Shown: positions 20,381 to 30,228, counted from the stretch's first letter. The stretch: DNA of 64,000 bases from Drouetiella hepatica Uher 2000/2452 (GCA_019359505.1 JAHHHD010000029.1:1-64000), one strand, 5' to 3'. Notes: generated by a model from the letters alone, not told the origin. Made by a program: numbers and translations.

Positions 20381-20475
20381 TACGTAATTGAGTTAGGACA
20401 AGTTATTTTTTGAGAGCCTCGCGGAGCGAGGCTCTCAAAAAATAACTCATTTGGATCTAAGCGCGTAGCGCTATA
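20381..20475 (+). repeat. MITE-like dispersed repeat, family A, intact hairpin copy
   Basis: This is the best preserved of three copies. The central palindrome is perfect over 22 bp (20401-20422 with 20426-20447) and closes on loop GGA. The outer parts (TACGTAATTGAGTTAGGAC on the left, GGATCTAAGCGCGTAGCGC on the right) match the copies at 252-338 and 28780-28880. The ends form a weak terminal inverted repeat (GGCCCTACG against AGCGCTACG). It ends just after the stop codon of the GDYXXLXY gene and may also terminate it. Confidence 0.75.
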
Positions 20476-20476
20476 A

Positions 20477-21256
20477 CTATTCATACTTGCGATCGTTGAT
20501 CCATAAATTCGTGAGAATTGCATTACCGCTACTGTCTACTTTGATATCTACCTTCAAGTTCTGCTGCGTCTGATTTTGGGTTTGATTTTGGGTCTGATTT
20601 TGGGTTTGGATTTGCGCCTGACGGATGTTGTCATTGATCTGCTCTCGCTGATCTTCAGGCATGTAGTAAGTTTCTAGCCCGTAGGCAATACGCCAGCCAT
20701 TATATTCTCCTTTGAGAGCAACTTGGTTAGAGGGGAGATTGGTGGGGCGATCGCCACTGATTTTCACGGGTTTCCAAGCTGGAGGCGAGGCTACATTTGG
20801 CTTGTCAGGTGTTTCTGAAACAGGTGCTTCTGAAACAGGTGCTTCCAAGACAATATAGAAGTTGGCATTTTGCCCCTGAGGCTGTTGGCTAAACCAGGTT
20901 CCGCCCGGAAGCTTGCTGAGGGAAGCCAGATCGGAAATGTTGTAGCTTAGCGTTTGAGAATAGCCGCGCAGCAAATCATAGGGATCGACTGGAACCGTTT
21001 GCAGAGTCACCGTTTTGCCAGAGACATAGGTGTAGGTGTTCTGAACTGGAGCTGCCAAAATCAGAACGGCTTGTAGGGCAAGGGGAACCCACAAGCGCCA
21101 GCCAGGAAGCCTATGAGCGGGAGCTAAGGCAATGTCCGGTGCGGCATCGGGTTGAGCGGTTGGGATTAGCGCTTTAGGATTGAGGGCATCCGGGTTTAGC
21201 GTTTCGGGGAATACCTCAGAGTTGGGCTGGGGCGCTTCGGGTGGTATGGAAGCCAT
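20477..21256 (-). CDS. GDYXXLXY-type membrane protein
   Basis: 259 residues. A Pro-rich N-terminal region (about 1-50) precedes one transmembrane helix (about 52-72, WVPLALQAVLILAAPVQ). The family motif follows in the variant form DLLRGYSQTLSYNI; canonical members have GDYVxLxY. Residues about 215-235 are a Gln/Asn/Thr repeat from a 12-bp DNA repeat. The partner DUF2157 gene lies 53 bp upstream on the same strand, the usual pairing for this family. The function is unknown, presumably membrane-associated. Confidence 0.85.
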   Translation of the reverse strand: MASIPPEAPQPNSEVFPETLNPDALNPKALIPTAQPDAAPDIALAPAHRLPGWRLWVPLALQAVLILAAPVQNTYTYVSGKTVTLQTVPVDPYDLLRGYSQTLSYNISDLASLSKLPGGTWFSQQPQGQNANFYIVLEAPVSEAPVSETPDKPNVASPPAWKPVKISGDRPTNLPSNQVALKGEYNGWRIAYGLETYYMPEDQREQINDNIRQAQIQTQNQTQNQTQNQTQQNLKVDIKVDSSGNAILTNLWINDRKYE

Positions 21257-21309
21257 AGGATTTCCTTTTGAGAGGGTATGTTTGAGAGGGTATAGATGAG
21301 TTAAGAAGC

Positions 21310-22788
21310 TTAGTGTGGCGATCGAGTCACAATCTTGCGCTCAAACCACAGCCCTGACAGGATGACGCCTACGCCACAGAGGGCAAACGCAACGGATTTG
21401 AGGAGGAGTCCGGTGTCATACTCCAACATACGGCTGAGAATGCCCAGTACTAGCAGCGACATACCCACCCAAAAAGACTGGCGATCGCTCAATGCCAGCC
21501 CGTCTCGAATCAGCCCGATCGCCAGCAAAAACAGCAAAATATTGAAAATTAAGATGGCAACGGGGGCAATGGGGTGAACCTCAAAATGCAGGATAAAGAC
21601 TCCAGCCATCAGCCCTAATATGGCGGCTATGATGCCGCTATTGAGAAACTTTTCCTGAAAGCGCGATCGCCGTTTTTCCTGCAATAACTCCAGCCATCCC
21701 AGCCCTGCGACAAGGCTGAAGAGCAGCGCATCTACCATGGGCTGCCAGTTGAGCGCAGACCTCGCCGCATTGGATACTCCCATGAAGTCTTGCCAGCCTC
21801 CCCGAAAGGAGAAGAGGTAGAGGCTAAAGCTGAGAGAGGCGATCGCGAGTTTACGGGCAATGGGCGAAAAGGAGTCAGGCTGGAAAGTGGGCGGGAGGGA
21901 ACGGGGCGATCGCGTCAAGCGCCACCTAGACGGATAGCTCCAGAGCAGTGCTGAAGGCAGGGTAAAGGCGATCGTCATGAGCCAGCCAGAAGCGGATGCA
22001 CCCCATGAAATTAGGGGCATGAAATTGAGAACTAAAGCAGTGGCAATCAGCAGGGCGCTCAAGCCAAACAAAACGCGCGATCGGCTCCAGTGGGCAAGGG
22101 GGATAAAGATAAGGGCGATCGCTAAGGGCATATGCATGACCAGAAGCTGCAATGGAAAAGAAGCTTGTCCGCTTGTCCAATCTAGCCAGCCTAGCCAATA
22201 GCCTAAGCCAATCAAAATCAAAGAGAGGATGCCGAGAGAGACTAATCTCAGCCCATGTGCCATCATGGCTACGCCTAGCCCCCAGACCAGCAGCAATTCA
22301 TAAAAATCGCCGCTCTCATGAAACATTTGAGACATGAGGGCAAGATTGGCTCCCAAGATCAAAGCCCCCAGCAGCAGCAAGCCATGCCCTAGCTTTTGGT
22401 AGCCCGGTTTTTGGTAGCCCGGTTTTTGAGAGGCTGATTTCTGGGAAATCCCAGGAGTGGGCGATCGCCATAGATAAAATCCGGCAGCATTGACGCCCAC
22501 AAATAAACTCAGCAGCAGCGTCACCCTAAAGCCCCGCGACCAGGCTTGCCAATTGGCGGCAACAAAGGTGATAACCGCCAAACCAAGCAAAATTCCCCCC
22601 AAGCCCATGAGAATAGTGACGAAGCGGTTGCTAGCATCTTTTTCTAGGGTCTGAAGCTGATAGCGTTCTGATAGCCGATCATAGAGGGCGGCATCAATTA
22701 GCCCTTCTGACCACCATTTTTCGGACTCTTGGCGGAGCTGACGACGAAACTTTTCTGTCACCATTACTTTGTTCCTGTTTTTTGTCAC
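21310..22788 (-). CDS. DUF2157 multi-spanning membrane protein
   Basis: 492 residues. The N-terminal about 50 match the DUF2157 opening (WWSEGLIDAALYDRLSERYQL). Many hydrophobic helices follow, with about 12 transmembrane segments visible, for example FVTILMGLGGILLGLAVITFV. Residues about 115-135 contain a small QKPGYQKPGYQKLG repeat that reflects a DNA tandem repeat. It is transcribed with the downstream GDYXXLXY gene. The function is unknown. The pair occurs together in many bacteria and may act in envelope homeostasis (inference). Confidence 0.88.
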   Translation of the reverse strand: MTKNRNKVMVTEKFRRQLRQESEKWWSEGLIDAALYDRLSERYQLQTLEKDASNRFVTILMGLGGILLGLAVITFVAANWQAWSRGFRVTLLLSLFVGVNAAGFYLWRSPTPGISQKSASQKPGYQKPGYQKLGHGLLLLGALILGANLALMSQMFHESGDFYELLLVWGLGVAMMAHGLRLVSLGILSLILIGLGYWLGWLDWTSGQASFPLQLLVMHMPLAIALIFIPLAHWSRSRVLFGLSALLIATALVLNFMPLISWGASASGWLMTIAFTLPSALLWSYPSRWRLTRSPRSLPPTFQPDSFSPIARKLAIASLSFSLYLFSFRGGWQDFMGVSNAARSALNWQPMVDALLFSLVAGLGWLELLQEKRRSRFQEKFLNSGIIAAILGLMAGVFILHFEVHPIAPVAILIFNILLFLLAIGLIRDGLALSDRQSFWVGMSLLVLGILSRMLEYDTGLLLKSVAFALCGVGVILSGLWFERKIVTRSPH

Positions 22789-22800
22789 CCGTGAGCGATT

Positions 22801-22893
22801 TTGGGTATTGCTGAATCTGGGGATGATTTTTTTTGAAAAGGGCGCGGAGCGCCCTTTTCAAAAAAAATCATCTACAAAACTAGCAACGCCCAA
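22801..22893. repeat. MITE-like hairpin element, family B, copy 1
   Basis: A perfect 24-bp stem (22822-22845 with 22849-22872, low part ATGATTTTTTTTGAAAAGG) closes on loop GGA. Outer arms TTGGGTATTGCT at 22801-22812 and AGCAACGCCCAA at 22882-22893 are 10 of 12 complementary. A second related copy lies at 23694-23780, so two copies bracket the 2OG-oxygenase gene. The 22789-23003 gap holds nothing else I can identify. Confidence 0.75.
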
Positions 22894-23003
22894 TTTTGAA
22901 TAGCTCTAAAGTATGACCAATGGGGAGATATTATAGACCTTAAGATATTCAAGTTCTCGCAGGTTAAAGTTAAGTTGAGGGACAGTTCGTTGACCTGGTA
23001 CTG

Positions 23004-23690
23004 TTGGGTGCTGCCCGTAGCTACTCAAATGCTGCTGCGATCGCCCTTAAACCTCCCATCAATCCGCAAAATTCTCGATATTCCTTGAGTTACTATCATC
23101 AGCAACCTAACGTTTTTTCAGTTTCCCAGCTCAGCAAATTACGAGATAAAATTCTGCACTGTCCGTATTTTGTGACGAATAACCTCAATCGAGACTTTAT
23201 CGGCACAAAGGGCTTCTCGGTGGTGTTTCGGCGATCGCATATCTCTGAAGTGGAGCGGCAGTTTCCCTTCTTCAAGCGCTATTTAGACGTGGCGCTTCAG
23301 CCAGACTGCAATGCGTTTTATTTGAATCCGTTGCAGCTGCGAGAAGGTTCCCAAGTGTATCCCCATATCGATCGCTCTTTGCGTTCCTATTGCAAGACGA
23401 TCGAACCGCCCGATGTGGTCAGCGTTCTGTACATTCAGGTGCCCGAAGGAATGCGCGGGGGAGATCTGGTGTTACGCGATCATCGGCGACAGGTCGGACA
23501 GATTCAGCCCCAGGCAAATTCGCTGCTGCAATTTCAGGGCAATCTGACGCATTCAGTCACTCCTGTCGAGACGGTTGGCTTTCGGCTGAGTCTGGTCTGC
23601 GAACAGTACAATCTGGTGGAAACTGAGCTGGAAGAAATTCCAGAATTTACGGTGGAATCTAGAGCCACAAAGGTAAAGCTGAAGCTTTGA
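23004..23690 (+). CDS. 2OG-Fe(II) oxygenase family protein
   Basis: 228 residues from a TTG start at 23004. The double-stranded beta-helix core shows the iron ligands His121 and Asp123 (VYPHIDRSL) and His183 (NLTHSVTPV), and the 2-oxoglutarate Arg194 (GFRLSL). The segments SVLYIQVPEGMRGGDLVLRDH and QANSLLQFQGNL match prolyl-4-hydroxylase-like oxygenases. The substrate is unknown. The start is uncertain: no ATG precedes the conserved part, and a TTG at 23085 is an alternative that removes the first 27 residues. Hairpin elements flank the gene on both sides. Confidence 0.85.
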   Translation: MGAARSYSNAAAIALKPPINPQNSRYSLSYYHQQPNVFSVSQLSKLRDKILHCPYFVTNNLNRDFIGTKGFSVVFRRSHISEVERQFPFFKRYLDVALQPDCNAFYLNPLQLREGSQVYPHIDRSLRSYCKTIEPPDVVSVLYIQVPEGMRGGDLVLRDHRRQVGQIQPQANSLLQFQGNLTHSVTPVETVGFRLSLVCEQYNLVETELEEIPEFTVESRATKVKLKL

Positions 23691-23693
23691 GGG

Positions 23694-23780
23694 TTTTGGT
23701 GAATCAGGCATGATTTTTTTGAGAGGGTCGTCCCCTCAAAAATTCATGCATAAAGCCAGAAACGCCGCTTTGAGCAAGCA
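23694..23780. repeat. MITE-like hairpin element, family B, copy 2
   Basis: GCATGATTTTTTTGAGAGGG at 23709-23728 pairs imperfectly with CCCCTCAAAAATTCATGC after the spacer TCGT. The flanks (TTGGTGAATCAGGCATGA on the left, AAAGCCAGAAACGCC on the right) match the flanks of the 22801-22893 element, showing common descent. Confidence 0.6.
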
Positions 23781-23797
23781 GCCATCGCTTCCTCGGA

Positions 23798-25399
23798 TCA
23801 CCCTCGACGCACACGCGTGATCACTGTCCAACCTTCCGCCTCGCCGAGAGACTTAACTGCCCTTAAATTCAGTTGAGTTAATGCCGATTTATCCAGAAGC
23901 AGGTAGGGGTGGGGCGATCGCCGCCAAATTCGCTTAAGCCGCTGTGGGTCAGCCAGATGGATGGGGCGATCGCTGTAGAAATTTAAAGAGGGGCGGTTGT
24001 AAGGATAGGAGGTGTAGACCTTCTCCCCCACAGGCACTTGCTGAATCAGAGCGGCTACAGGCTTGACAGGATATGCCTCTGCCAATTCCCAAACCCAGTG
24101 CCCCGAAGCCACGAATAGCAGCAGCGAAACATAGGTTCCCCAGATCAGCACAGGCAAAAATTGAGAATCCCGCTGAGTCAGCAGAACGGCAGTTGCGCTC
24201 AAGGTCAGGGCGATCGCCCCAAACACAATCTGCACATCCGCTTGCGCCCTAAAACCAAAATAGATTACTCCAACCCAACCCACGAGCGCCAAGCAGGTAA
24301 ACAGCCATACCCAAACGCGGCTGTAGAGCGGGGCAGGAAATTGTTTCACGCCAATATGCTTACCCTGCTGCCACAGCTCCGAGACGGCTGCCCCCTGAAT
24401 CAGCGCCAGAGCCGGGTAGAGTGGCAGAACATACCAGGGCAGCTTAGTTGCCATCAGTGAAATGGCGACCAGATAGAGGCCACCCCAGACGATCGCCAGT
24501 TTTGCCCAGCTCAAGCTGCGGTTTTCCCACGCTAACTTGCACCCCATTGGCAAAAACAAGATCCAGGGCGCGTCATGTTTCAAAACCTCCAGCAGATAGA
24601 ACCAGGGTGCGCCACCATGCTGTTCCACATCTGTCCAGATTCGCTGCAACGACTGATTAACCAGATTGTTGCCCCAAAAAGCTTGCCCATAGTGCAGCCA
24701 CTGCGCTCCGTACCACAGCGCCACAGGGATATTGCCCAAAAGCAGCCCCAGCCAAAGAACAGGCAGCTTCAGCAGACGCGGCGTATCCCAGGCAAGAAAC
24801 AGCAGCGCGATCGCCCCCAGCAAGACTCCCATCATGACGCCTTTGGTCAGGCAAATTAGCCCCAGACTCACGCCCATCAGCAGCGTGTAGCGGCTGTCCC
24901 GACGCGATCGCAGTGTTCCCAGCAGCAGCAGCGTCAGAAAACAGAGGGTTGCCCCATCTAGCATGGCAAGCCGACCGTTGCGAATAACAGGCAGCGAAGT
25001 CAGATAAATCAGGGCTGCGAAAACGGCTGCACGTCGCTGAAAAATCTCGCGCCCAATGCCATACAGCAGGGGCACTGAAATTGCCGTCAGCAGCGCTCCT
25101 GGCAAGCGCGCACTCCATTCGCTCACGCCCAAGAGCCTATAGAAAATCGCCACCATGCCATGTACCAAGGGCGGCTTATTCAGATAGGGTTCACCCCATA
25201 GCGTCGGATAGAGCCAGGTTTGCCATCCGTCAATCTCGCGAGCAACCTGCGCTACCAAACCCTCATCCCAGTCACGCAGCGCCAATCCGCCTAGATTTAG
25301 CGTAAAAAGAGCGATCGCCAGGACGCCTAAGCCCAGACTCCAGGCTCGGTCAATTTGGCGATCGCTCCATTGGCTCCATAGAATCCTTTGTAAAGGCAT
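23798..25399 (-). CDS. ArnT-like membrane glycosyltransferase (GT39/GT83 type)
   Basis: 533 residues with about 11-12 transmembrane helices. The conserved first loop ALRDWDEGLVAQVAREIDGW carries the catalytic-type Asp/Glu of GT-C enzymes. It is followed by WGEPYLNKPPLVHGMVAIFYRLLGVSEWSARLPGALL, the ArnT/PMT signature, and a C-terminal YTSYPYNRPSLNFYSD region like that of ArnT periplasmic domains. It moves a sugar from a polyprenyl-phosphate donor to lipid or protein at the outer face of the membrane. The acceptor cannot be told. Psb27 lies upstream on the same strand. Confidence 0.88.
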   Translation of the reverse strand: MPLQRILWSQWSDRQIDRAWSLGLGVLAIALFTLNLGGLALRDWDEGLVAQVAREIDGWQTWLYPTLWGEPYLNKPPLVHGMVAIFYRLLGVSEWSARLPGALLTAISVPLLYGIGREIFQRRAAVFAALIYLTSLPVIRNGRLAMLDGATLCFLTLLLLGTLRSRRDSRYTLLMGVSLGLICLTKGVMMGVLLGAIALLFLAWDTPRLLKLPVLWLGLLLGNIPVALWYGAQWLHYGQAFWGNNLVNQSLQRIWTDVEQHGGAPWFYLLEVLKHDAPWILFLPMGCKLAWENRSLSWAKLAIVWGGLYLVAISLMATKLPWYVLPLYPALALIQGAAVSELWQQGKHIGVKQFPAPLYSRVWVWLFTCLALVGWVGVIYFGFRAQADVQIVFGAIALTLSATAVLLTQRDSQFLPVLIWGTYVSLLLFVASGHWVWELAEAYPVKPVAALIQQVPVGEKVYTSYPYNRPSLNFYSDRPIHLADPQRLKRIWRRSPHPYLLLDKSALTQLNLRAVKSLGEAEGWTVITRVRRG

Positions 25400-25439
25400 G
25401 AAGTAAAGGCATGAAATTCCAGATCAGAACTTCCCCGAA

Positions 25440-25841
25440 CTAGGACTCTCGACGTAGTGCCGACTCCACCTGACCAAATTCTTGATCCAGGCGCTTCTTC
25501 AGTTTTTCGGGGACAGGACGATTGGGGTAGGAGGTATAGTGACCCGCCAGAGAGTTCAGCGCAGTTCGCATCGTCGTGAAGGAGTTGAGCTTGCTCAAGG
25601 CTCCATCTTTGCGATAGCGAGAGAAAAAGTCGTTGATTTGACTCTTAGCTTGCTCTTGGGCTGCTCCTCTTTCGGGTGCGTCTTTGGACAGCGCCAGAGA
25701 GGTTTTGAGGGTCTGAATTAGCCCCAAGGTGTCTTGGCGGTAGTCCCCTGTCAACCCAGTTGACGATGCGTTAGAGCAACCCATTAAACCGACTACCAAC
25801 ACTAAAGTCAGAGCTAAAAAGCGAGACAAAAATCTTTTCAT
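25440..25841 (-). CDS. psb27: Photosystem II assembly lipoprotein Psb27
   Basis: 133 residues from the ATG at 25841 (MKRFLSRFLALTLVLVV). A lipoprotein signal peptide with lipobox LMGC places the mature N-terminus at Cys. The mature four-helix part shows the Psb27 segments TGDYRQDTLGLIQTLKTSL, INDFFSRYRKDG, NSFTTMRTALNSLAGHYTSYPNRPVPEKLKKRL and EFGQVESAL. Psb27 binds CP43 on the lumen side of immature photosystem II and guards the site of the manganese cluster during assembly and repair. A frame extension of 30 codons upstream would bury the signal peptide and is rejected. Confidence 0.95.
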   Translation of the reverse strand: MKRFLSRFLALTLVLVVGLMGCSNASSTGLTGDYRQDTLGLIQTLKTSLALSKDAPERGAAQEQAKSQINDFFSRYRKDGALSKLNSFTTMRTALNSLAGHYTSYPNRPVPEKLKKRLDQEFGQVESALRRES

Positions 25842-25900
25842 AAAACCTCTTTCACAAAGCCTAGTCTTTGATACAGCAACCGCTAAGGCGGTTAGGACGG

Positions 25901-25941
25901 GGACATATGGGTGGGGCGTTTCGCGCCCCACCTATATGTCC
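25901..25941. repeat. 18-bp stem hairpin upstream of psb27
   Basis: GGACATATGGGTGGGGCG at 25901-25918 pairs with 25924-25941 across the loop TTTCG, with one G-T wobble. It lies between the transporter gene and psb27, both on the minus strand, about 60 bp upstream of the psb27 start. It could end the upstream transcript or shape the psb27 leader. Confidence 0.6.
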
Positions 25942-26068
25942 TGAGCAAACTGGCGACAGCCATAACATCTGATGAGAACGCGCGGCAACTTTCTCTCATC
26001 ACAGCTGGCAGAAAGCAAACGTTCTTGGCTATTTTATCGTGATTGGGGTACGGAAGGGCGATCGCCTC

Positions 26069-27508
26069 TTACCCTTCCGCTTGCGCCTGCCGCTTCCGCT
26101 CACTCAGCTTCAGCAAGATCTCTGCATGAACTTCGCGAGTGATGGGATAAAAATACGCCAGGATCAGACCCACGATCAGCGCAACAGTGGGTAAAGGCCC
26201 GATCGCCAGTCGGATGGCCAGCATAGCGCTTTCGGGCTGCACAGGGTTAGGCTGGCTAGCGCTACTCTCCACAAATCCTGCCAGGTTTAGCGTTTGCCCA
26301 ATTACAAACAGACCGATCGCCAATCCAATTTTTTGCAGCAGCACCATAAAGCCATAGAAAACGCCTTCTCGTCGTTGTCCGGTATTCAGCTCATCTAGCT
26401 CAATTACATCTGGAATCATTGACCAGGGAATTAGGTAGGCGGTAGATACGCCAACGCCCGCCATGACTGCCAGCGGATACATCAGTGCCGACTGGTCAGG
26501 TCTTAGAAAAAACAGACCCGCCTGAGCAATAATCCATAGCACCATACCCATCGCGTAAACGGCTTTCTTGCCGAGTCTGGCGCTGACGGCACTCCAGACA
26601 AACAGCATCAGTAGCGCAGTGCCCTGCACGGCCAGCGCCACCAGCGTGAAAGTGCCTGAAGATAGACCCAGCCAATTCACCACAAAGTAGGGCAGAATAG
26701 CAGCCGTAATTTGCACCCCCAGCCAGGAGCAAAGGTAAATGCCGATCACGTACAGAAAAGGGCGATTGCTGAACGCAATTCGCAGCTGTTCTTTGTAGGG
26801 CAACGACTCAGAGCTTTCTATGGGGGCGATCGATTGCGCCATCCTACGGCTTCGTGCCCGCGTTCCAAACACGCACCAGTAAAGGGGTATCGTGGAGAGT
26901 AAGGCACAGATGGCACCCAGCCACAGGTATTGCTGCTGAGGGTCAGCAACCGTTTGAAAGATAACTTGTGCCAAAATCAGCGAGAAAATGCTGCCGCCGA
27001 TCGAGAAGGCAAACCGAAAGCTGTTGAGGCTGGTGCGCTCGTTGTAGTCTTGGGTTAGCTCTGGGGTTAATGCCGTGTAGGGCAGGTTGACCATCGTGTA
27101 GAAACTGTTGAACAAGATGCCCACAATCACGTAGTACCAGAACAATCCCCACTGGTTGCTGGATGCATTTCCGCCAAAATTTGGCACAATCCACTGAAGG
27201 AAGTAGGTTAACCCAAAGGGAATTGCCCCCCACAGCATCCAAGGGTAGCGTCTGCCCCACTTTGCCGAATGGGTGCGATCGCTCAACATACCGATAATTG
27301 GGTCGTTAATCGCGTCCCAAACTTTACCGATTAGCAGAATGCTACCCGCTAGCCCTGCATTTAGCCCTGCTACGCTAGTGAAGAAAAACAATAGAAAAAA
27401 TGCTAGGACATTTGCAGTAATAGCAGGACCCAAATCTCCAGCTCCGTAGGCAAGCTTAGTGCTGAGAGTCATCGGATCGGGCGGGGTCGGAGCCGAAGCA
27501 GGGTTCAT
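26069..27508 (-). CDS. MFS transporter of the GPH (MelB-like) type
   Basis: 479 residues with 12 hydrophobic segments. The N-terminal KLAYGAGDLGPAITANVLAFFLLFFFTSVAGL, the loop GKVWDAINDPIIGMLSDRTHSAKWGRRYPWML, and PYTALTPELTQDYNERTSLNSFRF are the marks of the glycoside-pentoside-hexuronide:cation symporter family. The C-terminal WSMIPDVIELDELNTGQRREGVFYGF matches as well. It probably co-transports a sugar or related solute with Na+ or H+ across the plasma membrane. The substrate is not given by its neighbours. Confidence 0.9.
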   Translation of the reverse strand: MNPASAPTPPDPMTLSTKLAYGAGDLGPAITANVLAFFLLFFFTSVAGLNAGLAGSILLIGKVWDAINDPIIGMLSDRTHSAKWGRRYPWMLWGAIPFGLTYFLQWIVPNFGGNASSNQWGLFWYYVIVGILFNSFYTMVNLPYTALTPELTQDYNERTSLNSFRFAFSIGGSIFSLILAQVIFQTVADPQQQYLWLGAICALLSTIPLYWCVFGTRARSRRMAQSIAPIESSESLPYKEQLRIAFSNRPFLYVIGIYLCSWLGVQITAAILPYFVVNWLGLSSGTFTLVALAVQGTALLMLFVWSAVSARLGKKAVYAMGMVLWIIAQAGLFFLRPDQSALMYPLAVMAGVGVSTAYLIPWSMIPDVIELDELNTGQRREGVFYGFMVLLQKIGLAIGLFVIGQTLNLAGFVESSASQPNPVQPESAMLAIRLAIGPLPTVALIVGLILAYFYPITREVHAEILLKLSERKRQAQAEG

Positions 27509-27628
27509 AGTAGCGACACATACAACAAACTCATTAAAACACTAGCGCCACCTTTCAGCAGCGCCAATGTCTCAATAAAACCTTTGATGTATTGCTACTT
27601 AATAAAGTAGCCCGCACTAAGGTGCCGA

Positions 27629-27922
27629 TTACGGAAGTGGATTAATTTCCTTCGCCATTTTCAGGAAGTCCTCTGGATTACCTGTTGGCTCAGCCGATTG
27701 GGGTTGGACAGGCTGAGACTCAGTCAATTCAAACTTGTTTTCGGTAGCGACAGCAGCAGCTTCTGCACCCGCATCCGTTTTATCAACTTCAGCGACTGAA
27801 AACTCTTTAGACAGCTCGTAATCTGCGTCTAAGTCTACTTTGAGCTTCTTCGTTTCACCCTTACTAATATCCTCTTTCAACTGCTCAGCATCAAAGTTAG
27901 TAGAGGTATCTAGATCTGCCAT
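27629..27922 (-). CDS. Small acidic hypothetical protein
   Basis: 97 residues, rich in Asp, Glu, Lys and Ala, with no membrane segment and no Cys. A good Shine-Dalgarno (GAAGGAGAC about 5 bases before the ATG) supports translation. I do not recognise the family. The alternating charged pattern, as in KKLKVDLDADYELSKEFSVAEVD, suggests a largely disordered protein or a short coiled segment. It is divergent from the carotenoid-binding-domain gene. Confidence 0.6.
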   Translation of the reverse strand: MADLDTSTNFDAEQLKEDISKGETKKLKVDLDADYELSKEFSVAEVDKTDAGAEAAAVATENKFELTESQPVQPQSAEPTGNPEDFLKMAKEINPLP

Positions 27923-28100
27923 TGTGTCTCCTTCATCGCTTTTTAACGCTTACATTTAATCAGGTTCCACTTTACAGAAGATGCTTCAAAGCTTCGCCCC
28001 TCTTGAGGCAGATTTAGAGTCTCTTTCCTTAGAGTGATTGCGTTACCTCAAACCAAGCCAAACAATGGAGGCGAAAGCTTTAAATCATCGGGAAAAACAA

Positions 28101-28622
28101 ATGTCTTCAGATAGCAACACTCAACTTTTTTCAGAAGCAACACATGATGTTTTCAAGACCTATTCGAGCTTAGATACAGATGCCAAACTGGCTTTGCTCT
28201 ACTATGTTTATGAAAAGATGGGCAAGTCAATTACTCCAGCCGCACCCGCCGCAGCTGACCCTGAGCTTGCGCCTCTGCTGCTGGGAGACTTTTTTAAGCT
28301 GTCGGGTGAAGATCAGCTTGCCATCATGCGCGAGGTCGTGAATGGTGAAGATACTGAGTATTCTCAAGCCTATGGCGCTTTGGCTCCCAATAATCAGCTG
28401 CTAGTTTGGTATGCTTGGGCGCAGGGCATGGGCAAAACTGTGATTGATATGCCAGGAAATTATCAACCCGTAAAATCGATCGCTGACTCCCTCGCTCAGA
28501 TCGAGAAATTGGAATTTCAAGAGCAAATCTCTCTGCTGAGGCAAATTGCAACTGAGATGGGACATAGCAATGTTCAACCCATTCCAACTCAAGCCGAGAC
28601 AGGTAAAACCTCCAGCTTGTAG
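28101..28622 (+). CDS. Orange carotenoid protein N-terminal-domain protein (helical carotenoid protein type)
   Basis: 173 residues from the ATG at 28101 (MSSDSNTQLFSEATHDVFKTYSSLDTDAKLALLYYVYEKMG). The all-helical OCP N-terminal domain is evident: two four-helix halves, with LLLGDFFKLSGEDQLAIMREVVNGEDTEYSQAYGAL and NNQLLVWYAWAQGMG, where the aromatic residues line the carotenoid tunnel. There is no C-terminal NTF2-like sensor domain, so this is a helical carotenoid protein and not a photoactive OCP. Members bind ketocarotenoids and quench singlet oxygen or phycobilisomes. No OCP-CTD homologue or FRP gene is next to it. Confidence 0.9.
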   Translation: MSSDSNTQLFSEATHDVFKTYSSLDTDAKLALLYYVYEKMGKSITPAAPAAADPELAPLLLGDFFKLSGEDQLAIMREVVNGEDTEYSQAYGALAPNNQLLVWYAWAQGMGKTVIDMPGNYQPVKSIADSLAQIEKLEFQEQISLLRQIATEMGHSNVQPIPTQAETGKTSSL

Positions 28623-28779
28623 GGCAAAAGTCGAGTCCATGATGCGTTGTAGGGTTAAAAACAACGTTAGGCAATCGTAGGGCAACTCTAGCAAATATTG
28701 GTAGCGCTCCAGCATCTTTTGCTTGCCTTAACCTGTCCGTCAATTCTATGTCAAGTGGCGATTGGGTTTGCCCAGTCTT

Positions 28780-28880
28780 ACAGCGCCACGCGCTTAGATT
28801 CAATGAGTGATTTTTGGAGAGTCGCGCGGAGCGCGGCTCTCCAAAAATCACTCGTCGTAACTGCAAGTACGCGGTGCCGT
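28780..28880 (-). repeat. MITE-like dispersed repeat, family A, inverted copy
   Basis: Read on the minus strand, this matches 20381-20475 along its whole length. The right end CAGCGCCACGCGCTTAGATT, the stem GAGTGATTTTTGGAGAGTCGCGC (28805-28827, paired with 28831-28853 through loop GGA, one G-T pair), and the left end AACTGCAAGTACGCGG all correspond. It lies in the 28623-29094 gap. Confidence 0.7.
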
Positions 28881-28969
28881 AAAAGGATGTTGAGGAGTGT
28901 TAACAAGGCGTCCGTTTAGGTGCCAAGCATCACTAGGATTTGCCTTGCAGAGAACGTAGTAGGACAATA

Positions 28970-29051
28970 CTTCAGCAAGATTCTCTGTAGGGCGAACCTT
29001 GCTGAAGCAAAAGAGAGGGGTATCATCTTTTCAAGGATGCCCCTCTCTTTT
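28970..29051 (+). terminator. Two stacked hairpins; strong terminator, candidate small RNA end
   Basis: The first hairpin is CTTCAGCAAG (28970-28979) with CTTGCTGAAG (28998-29007). The second follows directly: AAAAGAGAGGGGTATC (29009-29024) with 29036-29051, 16 bp with one wobble, ending in TCTCTTTT. The pair lies 350 bp after the carotenoid-protein stop, so it may end a separate short transcript starting near 28900, or a long 3' UTR. No known RNA family was recognised. Confidence 0.5.
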
Positions 29052-29064
29052 CTGTTTCCATTAA

Positions 29065-30228
<1,164 letters not shown>

